Assembly: GCF_000147715.2 (NCBI RefSeq) | Contig: NC_017934.1 | Location: forward strand, 2,046,001-2,110,000 | From: Mesotoga prima MesG1.Ag.4.2 | GTDB taxonomy: Bacteria; Thermotogota; Thermotogae; Petrotogales; Kosmotogaceae | DNA: 64,000 nucleotides | Reading direction: 5' to 3' | Part shown: piece after piece, positions 15,149 through 22,677 of the stretch | How the letters are laid out: each line of letters opens with the position of its first letter | How positions within the stretch are numbered: the first letter of the stretch is position 1 | The notes under the pieces: model-generated | What the model was told of the DNA's origin: nothing | Database searches by the model: none | The model's input: the letters and a program-made list of their open reading frames with translations, nothing else | Translations under genes and position numbers: made by a program

Positions 15149-16327
15149 TTGCATAACAAACGTCTTCCACTCTTGCTGACATCTCTGTTAGTGTTCTTTG
15201 TGATGTTCGGTTTTGGTTTGCTCTTGCAGCTGAAGCTAAGAGAGCTTGGGGCTTCACTTCTTATGGTCGGGCTTCTTACAACAGTGAGAGGCGCTGTAGA
15301 GACTTTTGGTTCTCCGGCCTGGGGAGCAATATCTGACGGACTTAAGAAACGAAAACTACTGATGATATTACTTGTACTCACGCCGGCCTTTCTCTACTTT
15401 GCCTATTCAGTAATTGAGACTCCCATAGTATTCATTCTCTTTTCTTCATTAATTGCTTTCTTTACCGCTGGATTCGAACCTATAGCAATGGCTCTGAGCA
15501 CTGAGCATTCACGGGATTCGGTCAGGAATACTTCAAGAGAACTGTCGATATTGAATACTGCAAATTCAATCGGAATGCTAACTGGCAGAATTATGCTCTC
15601 GATTCTTCTAGTCTTTTTCACTGTGAGCCAGGCTATAAACTGGTATGCATTCGTTGCTCTGATTGCTGTCATACCTGTCCTTTTCTTGAAGGAAGAGAAA
15701 CACCTCGTCTCTCGTAGAAAGGGCTTCTTGAACAGGTTGTTCCCCTTGAAAGAGGATTCTACGCCTCTCTGGGAAAATGGATTATGGGCTGTCTATGCTG
15801 GTACTTTCTTGAGACAACTTGGAACGGCTGGAGCCACTTCGATAATTGCAATATATATGACTGAAAGAATTGGTTTGTCAGGAGCGGCTACAGCAATCAT
15901 TACTTCGATAAACCCCTTTATGCAGATCTTTTCTCATATATTCTTTGGAAGGGTGATATCTAAAACTGGACCAAGAAAGAGCACACTGATCGGCATAGGT
16001 CTAACAGTATTCACAATGGTTTTCTTTGCCGTGGCAAAGAACTGGGTCCTCATTGCGATTGGGTACTTCTGCCTTGGCATTGCCTTTGGAGCCTTCATAA
16101 ACGGTGCCGGTACTATGGTATCTCTCTGTTCACCGCCGGGGAGAAGAGCCGAGTTTCTGGGACTTCTTAGGTCGGCCAGAGCCATTGGTTTTATGGTTGG
16201 GCCATTGCTGGCCGGAACTGTTGCGGAATATTCTTATTTCGGCATGTTCATTATGATGGCTTCACTCATTGCAACTGGAGGACTAATCGTAATTGCTTTT
16301 ACGAAGGAACAATTCGTTACAGGCTGA
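15149..16327 (+). CDS. Major facilitator superfamily transporter
   Basis: A 392-residue, roughly 12-segment integral membrane protein. The TTG start is supported by AAAGGAG eight bases upstream. The first half has the MFS loop 2-3 signature as WGAISDGLKKRKLLM; the second half repeats it as FGRVISKTGPRKSTLIGIGL. This is the usual 6+6 architecture of drug or sugar effluxers (DHA1-like). No regulator or partner gene is adjacent, so the substrate is unknown. Confidence 0.9.
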   Translation: MHNKRLPLLLTSLLVFFVMFGFGLLLQLKLRELGASLLMVGLLTTVRGAVETFGSPAWGAISDGLKKRKLLMILLVLTPAFLYFAYSVIETPIVFILFSSLIAFFTAGFEPIAMALSTEHSRDSVRNTSRELSILNTANSIGMLTGRIMLSILLVFFTVSQAINWYAFVALIAVIPVLFLKEEKHLVSRRKGFLNRLFPLKEDSTPLWENGLWAVYAGTFLRQLGTAGATSIIAIYMTERIGLSGAATAIITSINPFMQIFSHIFFGRVISKTGPRKSTLIGIGLTVFTMVFFAVAKNWVLIAIGYFCLGIAFGAFINGAGTMVSLCSPPGRRAEFLGLLRSARAIGFMVGPLLAGTVAEYSYFGMFIMMASLIATGGLIVIAFTKEQFVTG

Positions 16328-16437
16328 GTTAAATCGGCGTATGATAATCTATTAGAATCTCAGGAATGATATGAGATCATTCAAAGTACTTGGGGCAGTT
16401 CGGGCAAGAAGAATAGTCAAAGCGGAGGTGAAGGAGT

Positions 16438-16788
16438 TTGCTGAGATACATCGTGAAAATCCTTGTGTCATCGGTAATAATCGCTCTTGTTTCTGAAGTC
16501 AGCAAGAAGTCTGGATACATTGGAGGACTTATAGCATCTTTACCTCTTACTTCCATGCTCGCGCTTTTCTGGCTCTACAACGATACAAAAAATTCAAGTA
16601 AAGTTGCAGAACTCTCAACCGGTATTCTAGTGTTTGTTCTTCCTTCTCTAATTTTCTTTGTCGCTATGCCATTGTTTCTCAGAAGAGGCATCAATTTCTA
16701 CGTTGCACTTGCCTTGTCCAGTGGAGTCATGATGGCAGGCTATGCCTTCTTTTCGCTCATCCTTTCAAAGTTTGGAGTGAGATTATAA
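16438..16788 (+). CDS. DUF3147-family membrane protein
   Basis: A 116-residue protein with four hydrophobic helices. The phrase KSGYIGGLIASLPLTSMLALFWLYND is characteristic of the DUF3147 family, and the length matches. TTG start with GGAGGTGAAGGAG upstream. Function is unknown for the family. Confidence 0.8.
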   Translation: MLRYIVKILVSSVIIALVSEVSKKSGYIGGLIASLPLTSMLALFWLYNDTKNSSKVAELSTGILVFVLPSLIFFVAMPLFLRRGINFYVALALSSGVMMAGYAFFSLILSKFGVRL

Positions 16789-16844
16789 TAGTTCTGACTT
16801 GAGTGAATTGCTTGACCTCTGTTCGAGAAGCGGTTTCTTGCTGA

Positions 16845-17222
16845 GTGTTTCACAAGAAAGTCCTCGTTATACTTATGGATTCCCAGGTCTATGAAACCTG
16901 CTCCTATAACTGTCCGAGCCCAGAATTTGAATTTGCTGATTCTCTTGAATATCTGCGCGACCAGCTTCGTGCTTATGGCAATTCCGATGGCAACAACGAC
17001 AACAGGAAGGCCGGTTCCGATTCCTCAGATAGCAGGAATCAACAGCCTGGACTGTTCATTGATGGCGAGTGGTATTACGCTTCCAAAGAATAGTACAGCC
17101 AATACAGGGCAAAAGGTGAGGGCGAAGAGAGAACCGAGAATCAGGGCACCAAGCAGACCTTTGCTCTTGATCTTCTCTTGAGGCTCATTGCCTAGATCTT
17201 TCACCTTGTTTCTGAAACTCAA
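16845..17222 (-). pseudogene. CcdA-like thiol/disulfide membrane protein, C-terminal half, broken
   Basis: The minus strand from 17222 encodes the second half of a CcdA-type protein: LLGALILGSLFALTFCPVLA and LFFGSVIPLA, with the conserved Cys-Pro. An in-frame TGA (just after LLIPAI, at about 17025) is followed by GIGTGLPVVVVAIGIAISTK and FWARTVIGAGFIDLGI in the same frame, the expected continuation. The N-terminal half (first three helices and the first Cys) is missing. CcdA passes reducing power across the membrane to periplasmic thioredoxin-like proteins. This copy cannot work. Confidence 0.75.
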
Positions 17223-17275
17223 CGGAACTCAAGAAGGAACATGCTTACGATGATCATTATCGGACTTTCTTCGCG

Positions 17276-17649
17276 TTTGCCCCCATTACTGGGCATGTTT
17301 TGCAACGGATGGTGCCACGAAAATAGTAAAGAACTGAATAATCTTCCGGAAGATAGGGGTCCTACATTTCCACAAGAACAGACTCCCTGGTCGTCGAAGA
17401 TTTATGTAGGAGAATTATTTCGTCATAAGTAAAATAAGCAATACTGATCGAGGCAAATAGTACCAAACAGATTCTAATGATTCTCTTCAGTTTAGCGTTT
17501 TGCCTCCACAAAAAGCAATTGCGCAATTTCGGATTTCTTTCGCCGGCTTTTCGTACCCAAGAACCTCCACTTGTTTCTTTCCCAAAGATTTTCTGAGCCG
17601 TTATTCTTGTCTCAATCCTTTCATCAAAGCGCGTTAGTATCAGGCTCAA
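17276..17649 (-). pseudogene. Remnant of thioredoxin-fold redox protein (ArsF/nitrophenyl reductase-like)
   Basis: An N-terminal anchor LKRIIRICLVLFASISIAYF is followed, across an in-frame TAG at 17362-17364, by YSVLYYFRGTIRCKTCPVMG in the same frame. The R-C-x-T-C motif after a Y-Y-F-x-G-T strand matches the small thioredoxin-like proteins linked to CcdA and arsenic genes. A TAA after KKVR ends it about 70 residues early. Only about 50 bases separate it from the truncated CcdA remnant, so one deletion probably removed its end and the start of ccdA together. Confidence 0.65.
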
Positions 17650-17693
17650 TTAGCGTCTCTTATGGAACCCGCAAAAGATCAAACCAGAGAGCT

Positions 17694-18464
17694 TCAGATC
17701 TTGAAGTCAATTGTGTTCTTTGATTTCGACTGCCCCATTTCGTATCCTTTGCCAAGCACAAGAACTAGACCAAGTTCTGCAGGCAGGCCGACCTCAGTAA
17801 TTTTCTCAACTGTAGATTTGACGTCATACTCAACTCTTCGAAATTCATATGAAATACTCTGCTGGACAACATCAATAATCAAATAGCAGGCCTTGGGATT
17901 TCCGTCCTTAGGCCTGCCGACGCTGCCGTCGTTGAAGACGAGTTTTCCCATCGCCCAGCGAACCATGGGAAGATGCGTATGACCGTTGACGACAACATCG
18001 GCTTTGACCCTCTCCAGCACTTTCTGTAGCCTTTCGCTTGAAGTATCTGGCCTTATGTACTCAAGTAAATGATCTACAGGGCTTCCATGAACAAGAAGAA
18101 ATTTCACACCCTCTTCTTCGAATTCCAATGTGTGAGGAAGTGAACGTAGGAACTCCTTAGCTGCAGCTGAAGTATTTGTTATGCTCCAGTTTAAGGACTC
18201 GTCTCCAACTTCCGTTTCTCTGCCGGGATTATATGCGCAGCCGCAGCTTTTCTTTTCATAACCTATCGCATCATCATAATTTCCCATTATCGTAGGGATT
18301 TTAAGGTCGCGAATTCTTTGAACAACCTCTTGTGGCTGAGGGCCATACCCTACTAGATCTCCAAGACAGTAAATTCTTTCAATGTTTTGACTCTCAATAT
18401 CTTTCAGCACTGCCTCAAGAGCCTCAAGATTTCCGTGTATATCCGAAAAGAATACGATTCTCAT
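17694..18464 (-). CDS. Calcineurin-like metallophosphoesterase
   Basis: A 256-residue phosphodiesterase of the YfcE/MJ0936 group. Metal-binding motifs are in order: FFSDIHGN (about 5-12), CLGDLVGYGP (33-42), IMGNYDDA (59-66), LLVHGSP (123-129) and VVNGHTHLPM (155-164). They bind two metals, commonly Mn. A four-cysteine-poor insert (SCGCAYNPG) follows the third motif. GGAGGTC lies seven bases before the ATG. Divergent from the ArsR-type operon; the target is unknown. Confidence 0.9.
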   Translation of the reverse strand: MRIVFFSDIHGNLEALEAVLKDIESQNIERIYCLGDLVGYGPQPQEVVQRIRDLKIPTIMGNYDDAIGYEKKSCGCAYNPGRETEVGDESLNWSITNTSAAAKEFLRSLPHTLEFEEEGVKFLLVHGSPVDHLLEYIRPDTSSERLQKVLERVKADVVVNGHTHLPMVRWAMGKLVFNDGSVGRPKDGNPKACYLIIDVVQQSISYEFRRVEYDVKSTVEKITEVGLPAELGLVLVLGKGYEMGQSKSKNTIDFKI

Positions 18465-18537
18465 TTTTCTTGACCTCCAGTAGTGATCTCCAGACTAGAT
18501 AGATATTACTCGATAAATATTGTCTCAGTATTCTTTC

Positions 18538-18570
18538 ATTGTTGCACAACAATGCAACATGGATTATTCT
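18538..18570 (+). promoter_or_regulatory. Promoter with overlapping operator palindromes of the ArsR operon
   Basis: TTGCAC (18542-18547), a 17-base spacer and TATTCT (18565-18570) form the promoter. ATTGTTG-CA-CAACAAT (18538-18553) and TGTTGCA-CAACAA-TGCAACA (18540-18559) are nested inverted repeats over its -35 box, as expected for an ArsR/SmtB repressor. Confidence 0.7.
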
Positions 18571-18598
18571 ATTAGTATATCCCGTTTGGAGGTGTCTG

Positions 18599-18886
18599 AT
18601 GAACAAAAGGACAGTCATGCTTTTCAAGGCACTGGGTTGTAGCTGGCGATTAAAAATTCTTGAACAACTTTCAAAGGGTACCCTATGTATTTGCGAGCTG
18701 GATGATCTTTTTGCGATAGATAAAACAACTCTCTCAAGGCACGTTAAGGCATTGGTAGATGCGGGCCTCGTCAAAGAGAACAGGAATGGTGCGAGAAAGG
18801 AGCTCAGCATAGCAGATAGAAGAGTCCTGGAGATTGTCGAGCTTGCCAAGTCAATCACTGATGTGTCATCACAAGAATCGGAGTAG
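18599..18886 (+). CDS. ArsR/SmtB-family metalloid-responsive repressor
   Basis: A 95-residue winged-helix repressor, started at the ATG at 18599 because GGAGGTG lies before it. GTLCICELDDLF near residue 30 carries the paired cysteines of the As(III)-type alpha-3 site (ELCVCDL in ArsR), followed by the recognition helix KTTLSRHVKALVDAGLV. Metal or metalloid binding to such cysteines releases the DNA. The next gene starts directly after its stop, so it heads an operon of permeases and redox proteins. Arsenite or an organoarsenical is the best guess for the inducer. Confidence 0.88.
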   Translation: MNKRTVMLFKALGCSWRLKILEQLSKGTLCICELDDLFAIDKTTLSRHVKALVDAGLVKENRNGARKELSIADRRVLEIVELAKSITDVSSQESE

Positions 18887-19372
18887 ATGACTGTGTACAG
18901 CACTGTAATCTATTTCATAACTGGATCGCTTCTAGTTATCTCTCTCATTGTAAGTCGAAAAAAGACACTTATGGCGCTCGAGAAAGCGTGGAGATCATTT
19001 GAGGGAATTCTGCCTGAACTGATCGCTATTCTGCTTTTCGTTGGATTGCTTATCGCGCTGTTGAATCCCGAGACAATTTCGCAGCTGCTAGGAGAAAGTT
19101 CGGGAGTTTGGGGGTTGCTTATAGCTTCAGCTGTTGGATCAATCACTTTGATTCCCGGTTTTGTCGCTTTTCCCACGGCGGTCATGTTGCTCGATAATGG
19201 AGCCGGGATAACTCAGATAGCTCTTTTCATTTCCACTCTGATGATGGTTGGAGTTGTTACTTTTCCGGTTGAGAAGAAATATTTTGGAAGTAGACTGACG
19301 ATTATGAGAAACGTGATGGCATTTGGATTCTCGTTTATAGTTGCCGGTCTTATGGGAGTGATTCTGGGATGA
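18887..19372 (+). CDS. Half-size permease, DUF318/ArsP superfamily (first half)
   Basis: A 161-residue membrane protein with about four to five helices. The phrase LLGESSGVWGLLIASAVGSI then LIPGFVAFPTAVMLLDNGAG matches one half of the predicted permease family that includes the organoarsenical exporter ArsP. It starts immediately after the ArsR stop and overlaps the next half-permease by four bases (ATGA). The two halves show the same L-G-E-x-S-G and F-P-x-A-x-x-x-x-x-x-G patterns, so they probably form a heterodimer equal to one full transporter. Confidence 0.8.
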   Translation: MTVYSTVIYFITGSLLVISLIVSRKKTLMALEKAWRSFEGILPELIAILLFVGLLIALLNPETISQLLGESSGVWGLLIASAVGSITLIPGFVAFPTAVMLLDNGAGITQIALFISTLMMVGVVTFPVEKKYFGSRLTIMRNVMAFGFSFIVAGLMGVILG

Positions 19373-19902
19373 AGGCGAAAAGGTATGTCTTTCCGCTAGT
19401 AATGGCAGGGTTCGTTTCTGCAGTATTTGCCGCAAACAATCAAGTCGGGCGAAACGCACTGAGCATTACTGGAACGAGTTTTTTGGAAATGTTATCAGTT
19501 ATTCCTCCGATATTTATTCTCTTGGGCCTTCTCGATGTCTGGATTCCGAGAGAGAAGATTACCAAACATCTGGGAGAGGAATCAGGTATCAAGGGAATAT
19601 CACTATCCTTTCTTCTTGGAGCGGCTGCGGCGGGACCTTTATATGGCGCCTTTCCAATAGCAGCGGTCTTCATGAAGAAAGGAGTGAAGTTTTCGAACGT
19701 ACTGATCTTCGTTGGAGCTTGGTCAACAACTAAGATTCCGATGTTCATGTTCGAAATGGGATCACTGGGTGCAGGGTTTGCTCTGCTCAGATTGGCAATA
19801 AACATTCCGGGAATACTACTTATGGCGATAATACTAGAAAGAATAACCGGTAAGGAAAGTATTGATGCGATATGTGCACAGGCTGCGAGCATTAGTGAAT
19901 AG
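19369..19902 (+). CDS. Half-size permease, DUF318/ArsP superfamily (second half)
   Basis: A 177-residue membrane protein; HLGEESGIKGISLSFLLGAA then GPLYGAFPIAAVFMKKGVKF mirrors the first half-permease. WIPREKITKHLGEESG is the loop typical of DUF318 proteins. Overlap with the preceding gene implies coupled translation. It lacks the Cys-Ser-Cys motif of the full-length permease that follows. Likely substrate: a metalloid or thiol-bound species, judged from the operon only. Confidence 0.8.
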   Translation: MKAKRYVFPLVMAGFVSAVFAANNQVGRNALSITGTSFLEMLSVIPPIFILLGLLDVWIPREKITKHLGEESGIKGISLSFLLGAAAAGPLYGAFPIAAVFMKKGVKFSNVLIFVGAWSTTKIPMFMFEMGSLGAGFALLRLAINIPGILLMAIILERITGKESIDAICAQAASISE

Positions 19903-19916
19903 GAGACATAATTGAG

Positions 19917-21032
19917 ATGGAGAAAGATTTGAAGAAAGAAGTTACGAAGTTCGTATTGTTGGCAGCTGGTTTTCTTGTTTTCTATTTTCTTCCTTTTGGA
20001 AGTCAATATGTACAGGATGCAATAATCAGCGGATTTACAATGCTTGGTTCATATGCAAGAGAACACGTACTTCTCTGTCTTGTGCCTGCCTTTTTCATTG
20101 CAGGCACTATCACTGTATTTATACGGAAGGATTCAATATTGAAACTACTGGGTCCCGACGCCCGAAAGATCATTTCATATCCAATCGCTGCCATTTCTGG
20201 TGGAATTCTGGCAGTTTGTTCTTGTACAATTCTTCCTCTTTTCGGAGGTATATACAAACGGGGCGCCGGCCTTGGACCGGCAGTTGCCTTCCTCTTTAGC
20301 GGTCCGGCGATAAACGTTGCTGCAATCTTCTTGACTGGAAGTGCTATTGGATGGGAGATGGCACTTGTGAGAATTCTTGGAGCCTCGACCTCGGCAATTT
20401 TTGTTGGTTTAACGATGCAGAGCATCTTTAGAGAAAAGGGATCAGGAGGTTTTGCGACCCAGGAATCGGATGATCATGTTTCCTGGCCTGAGGCGATTGG
20501 TTTTCTGGGTCTCCAGATGACCTTCTTAATTGTTGGCGGCCTGGCTATCGATCCGATAGTTAAGGCATCAATACTGATTATCTCCGCTATTGTGGTTTTT
20601 GTTATGGCTATACGTTTCAAGGGAGAACTGAGAAATCAATGGATAGGTGAGACTTGGGATTTTGCGAAGAAGATTCTTCCTTACCTTTTCTTCGGAGTCT
20701 TTGCCGCTGGAATAATATCCAGCGCGCTTCCCCAGAGCGTTGTCGAGTCACTTCTTGGGGGCAACAGATTTGTCTCAACTCTCTTTGCATCAGTCTTTGG
20801 AGCTTTCATGTATTTCGCGACTCTGACTGAAGTTCCTATCGTCCAGTCGCTAATGTTTCTAGGAATGGGAAAAGGTCCCGCCCTGGCGCTCTTTATGGCG
20901 GGTAATTCACTTAGTTTGCCTAGCATGATAGTTATAACTAAACTTCTGGGAAAGAAGAGAGCATTCACTTACTTTGGACTGGTAGTGTTATTCTCCACGC
21001 TGTGGGGATTCATATATGGAAGTCTATTTTAG
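19917..21032 (+). CDS. Full-length permease, DUF318/ArsP family
   Basis: A 371-residue protein with about eight to ten helices. The family motif appears as GGILAVCSCTILPLFGGIYK (about 98-117), including the C-x-C pair, followed by FLFSGPAINVAAIFLTG. The second half has LFMAGNSLSLPSMIVITKLL. ArsP members export trivalent organoarsenicals; others have unknown cargo. It lies 14 bases after the half-permease and 18 bases before a mini-thioredoxin, all in one operon under the ArsR-type repressor. Confidence 0.85.
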   Translation: MEKDLKKEVTKFVLLAAGFLVFYFLPFGSQYVQDAIISGFTMLGSYAREHVLLCLVPAFFIAGTITVFIRKDSILKLLGPDARKIISYPIAAISGGILAVCSCTILPLFGGIYKRGAGLGPAVAFLFSGPAINVAAIFLTGSAIGWEMALVRILGASTSAIFVGLTMQSIFREKGSGGFATQESDDHVSWPEAIGFLGLQMTFLIVGGLAIDPIVKASILIISAIVVFVMAIRFKGELRNQWIGETWDFAKKILPYLFFGVFAAGIISSALPQSVVESLLGGNRFVSTLFASVFGAFMYFATLTEVPIVQSLMFLGMGKGPALALFMAGNSLSLPSMIVITKLLGKKRAFTYFGLVVLFSTLWGFIYGSLF

Positions 21033-21050
21033 GATTAAGGAGGTCGCACA

Positions 21051-21284
21051 ATGAAGATCGAAATCTTTGGTTCGGGCTGTCCGAGGTGCAAACAGACAGA
21101 AAAGATTATGAAGATGGCCGTTGAAGAGTTGGATTCAGATGCGATAGTGGAGAAGGTAACAGACATGATGGTGATCATGGAGAAGGGAATAGTATCGACT
21201 CCCGCTGTCGCAGTCGATGGAAAGATCGTTATATCCGGGAAGATACCCTCACTAGATGAGGCGAAAAGACTCATCAAAGGTTGA
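21051..21284 (+). CDS. Small thioredoxin/glutaredoxin-like protein (MTH895/TM0996 type)
   Basis: A 77-residue thioredoxin fold without extensions. Active site C-P-R-C in IFGSGCPRCKQTEKI, cis-Pro segment IVSTPAVAVDGKI, and a final helix DEAKRLIKG, as in the archaeal-type mini-thioredoxins. Strong AAGGAGG ribosome site. Such proteins sit beside DUF318 permeases and ArsR regulators in many genomes, suggesting reductive handling of a thiol-reactive metalloid. An imperfect terminator follows. Confidence 0.92.
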   Translation: MKIEIFGSGCPRCKQTEKIMKMAVEELDSDAIVEKVTDMMVIMEKGIVSTPAVAVDGKIVISGKIPSLDEAKRLIKG

Positions 21285-21312
21285 TAGAAGAAATGTTTAG
21301 GTGATAGATTAG

Positions 21313-21337
21313 TGGAGGGGGATGCCCTTCCATTTTT
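21313..21337 (+). terminator. Intrinsic terminator after the mini-thioredoxin gene
   Basis: TGGAGGGG GATG CCCTTCCA (one G-U pair) followed by TTTTT. It would reduce transcription into the flavoprotein gene. Confidence 0.7.
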
Positions 21338-21361
21338 CAACCATGTAGATGGAGGTCAAGA

Positions 21362-21937
21362 ATGAAAGTGGTAGCCTTTAATGGAAGTCCGCGTGTTGAT
21401 GGAAACACCTCTAAGATGATTGAAGAAGTCTTCACTGTTCTAAATGATGGAGGAATAGATACCGAGATAGTACAAATTGGCGGGAACCCCGTAATGGGGT
21501 GCACTGCCTGCAATATCTGCTTCGAGACGAAAAACAGGAGATGCGCAATAGTTGATGACTATGTTAACGGTTGCATAGAAAAGATGCTTGAGGCAGACGG
21601 AATTATCTTCGGGACGCCGACTTATTTTGCGGATCTCTCGCCCGAGGTGAAGGCTCTGATTGACAGAGCAGGGATGGTGGCACTTGCCAACAACGCTATG
21701 TTTAAGAAAAAAGTAGGTGCGGCCGTAGTAGCGGTTCGAAGAGGAGGATCTGTTCACGCATTCGATTCTATCAATCACTTTTTCCTTATCTCTCAAATGA
21801 TAATTCCCGGTTCATCATACTGGAATCTCTCTCTAGCCTGGCGAAAAGGGGATTTCGAGAAAGATAAAGAGGGAATACGAACGATGAGAGTTCTCGGTGA
21901 AAACATGGCCTGGTTGCTAAGGAAGATCAACCAATAG
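21362..21937 (+). CDS. Iron-sulfur flavoprotein (NADPH-dependent FMN reductase family)
   Basis: A 191-residue flavodoxin-fold protein. The phosphate loop NGSPRVDGNTSKMIEE binds FMN, and the compact cysteine motif C-x2-C-x2-C-x6-C (GCTACNICFETKNRRC, about 47-62) ligates a [4Fe-4S] cluster as in Isf proteins. TPTYFADLSPEVKALIDRAG is the second flavin loop. Isf relatives reduce O2, peroxide or other acceptors. GGAGGTC lies before the ATG. It follows the ArsR operon after a terminator and may act with the permeases and mini-thioredoxin in redox detoxification. Confidence 0.9.
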   Translation: MKVVAFNGSPRVDGNTSKMIEEVFTVLNDGGIDTEIVQIGGNPVMGCTACNICFETKNRRCAIVDDYVNGCIEKMLEADGIIFGTPTYFADLSPEVKALIDRAGMVALANNAMFKKKVGAAVVAVRRGGSVHAFDSINHFFLISQMIIPGSSYWNLSLAWRKGDFEKDKEGIRTMRVLGENMAWLLRKINQ

Positions 21938-21974
21938 TCTGTTGTAATGAGCTTTCAACTTGATTTCTGCCGAA

Positions 21975-22187
21975 CTAGAATAGATTGCGGCCTCCGAAAT
22001 TGTATGCGGCTGGCAAGACTATAAATTGGAAAAAGTACCACTGTCTATCTTTTTGCAAGAAGGCACTTTCACCAAATGCCTTACGACAGTTCATGGTTCA
22101 CTTCTGCGCGAAACTCGATAACAAATCTGATAGTTGTTCCATCTCTTCACAGCTAAGATATCCGGTTCTTGCCTCTTGTTTTGACAC
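21975..22187 (-). pseudogene. Possible gene remnant with one in-frame stop
   Basis: The minus strand from a GTG at 22187 gives SKQEARTGYLSCEEMEQLSD then LLSSFAQK, a TGA, and in the same frame FGESAFLQKDRQWYFFQFIV then LPAAYNFGGRNLF and a stop. It looks faintly coding but I do not recognise it. Otherwise 21938-22257 holds no gene. Confidence 0.25.
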
Positions 22188-22257
22188 TTGATAAATGGGG
22201 TTTTCGAGAACTAAAACTGGTATCTTATTTGCATGTCATTGTGTTGGAGGTGCGAAA

Positions 22258-22677
22258 GTGTACACGTGGATGAAAACTCTTGGATGGATAAACTTCACTC
22301 TTCTTGTCATAAACACATCTCTTTTTCTGACAAGATGGTTCTACCGCACATTCAATAAAAGGCTTGAGCGTTTTCCCTGGAAGGGCTTTAAGAAACTGAT
22401 GGTAGTCCTGGCCGCTGTTCATCCTTGGACTGGTTCAATTCTCTTGTTCACTGCCCTTTATCATGGTTATCTTGCAACAGGAGGTTTTGTCCTGTACAGT
22501 GGTAGTCTTGTTTTCATCGGGGTATTTGCACAGTTCATAGTATATTTGTTAGGAAAGTATGTTTCGGCTATGAAGAAGAAATGGAGACCCATACATAAAG
22601 GCCTGATGATAGCCACATGGGCGCTGTTTCTTTTCCATATTTTTGCGCCGTATTCTATTTGGATTCCAATTCTCTAG
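22258..22677 (+). CDS. Four-helix membrane protein with paired histidines (cytochrome b-like)
   Basis: About 139 residues from the GTG at 22258, chosen because GGAGGTG lies six bases before it; a longer frame from 22195 has no ribosome site. Four hydrophobic helices; helices 2-4 carry HPWTGSILLFTALYHGYL and IHKGLMIATWALFLFHIF. The two His pairs at helix ends resemble heme-binding b-type cytochromes or ferric-reductase-like domains. That role is an inference. It converges with the alpha/beta hydrolase gene, the two stops overlapping by four bases. Confidence 0.65.
   Translation: MYTWMKTLGWINFTLLVINTSLFLTRWFYRTFNKRLERFPWKGFKKLMVVLAAVHPWTGSILLFTALYHGYLATGGFVLYSGSLVFIGVFAQFIVYLLGKYVSAMKKKWRPIHKGLMIATWALFLFHIFAPYSIWIPIL

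Noticed and set aside
16845-17649. Stop-codon recoding (e.g. TGA read as an amino acid) in the CcdA-like frame
   Set aside because: TAG, TGA and TAA all interrupt this region, and large parts are deleted; intact genes elsewhere end normally at TGA and TAG. Decay is simpler.
18424-18903. 159-codon minus-strand frame over the ArsR gene
   Set aside because: Shadow of the ArsR-type repressor and its promoter; composition is not protein-like.
21938-22257. Frame 21985-22191 as a gene
   Set aside because: No ribosome site and basic, low-complexity composition; at best this spacer holds a minus-strand remnant.
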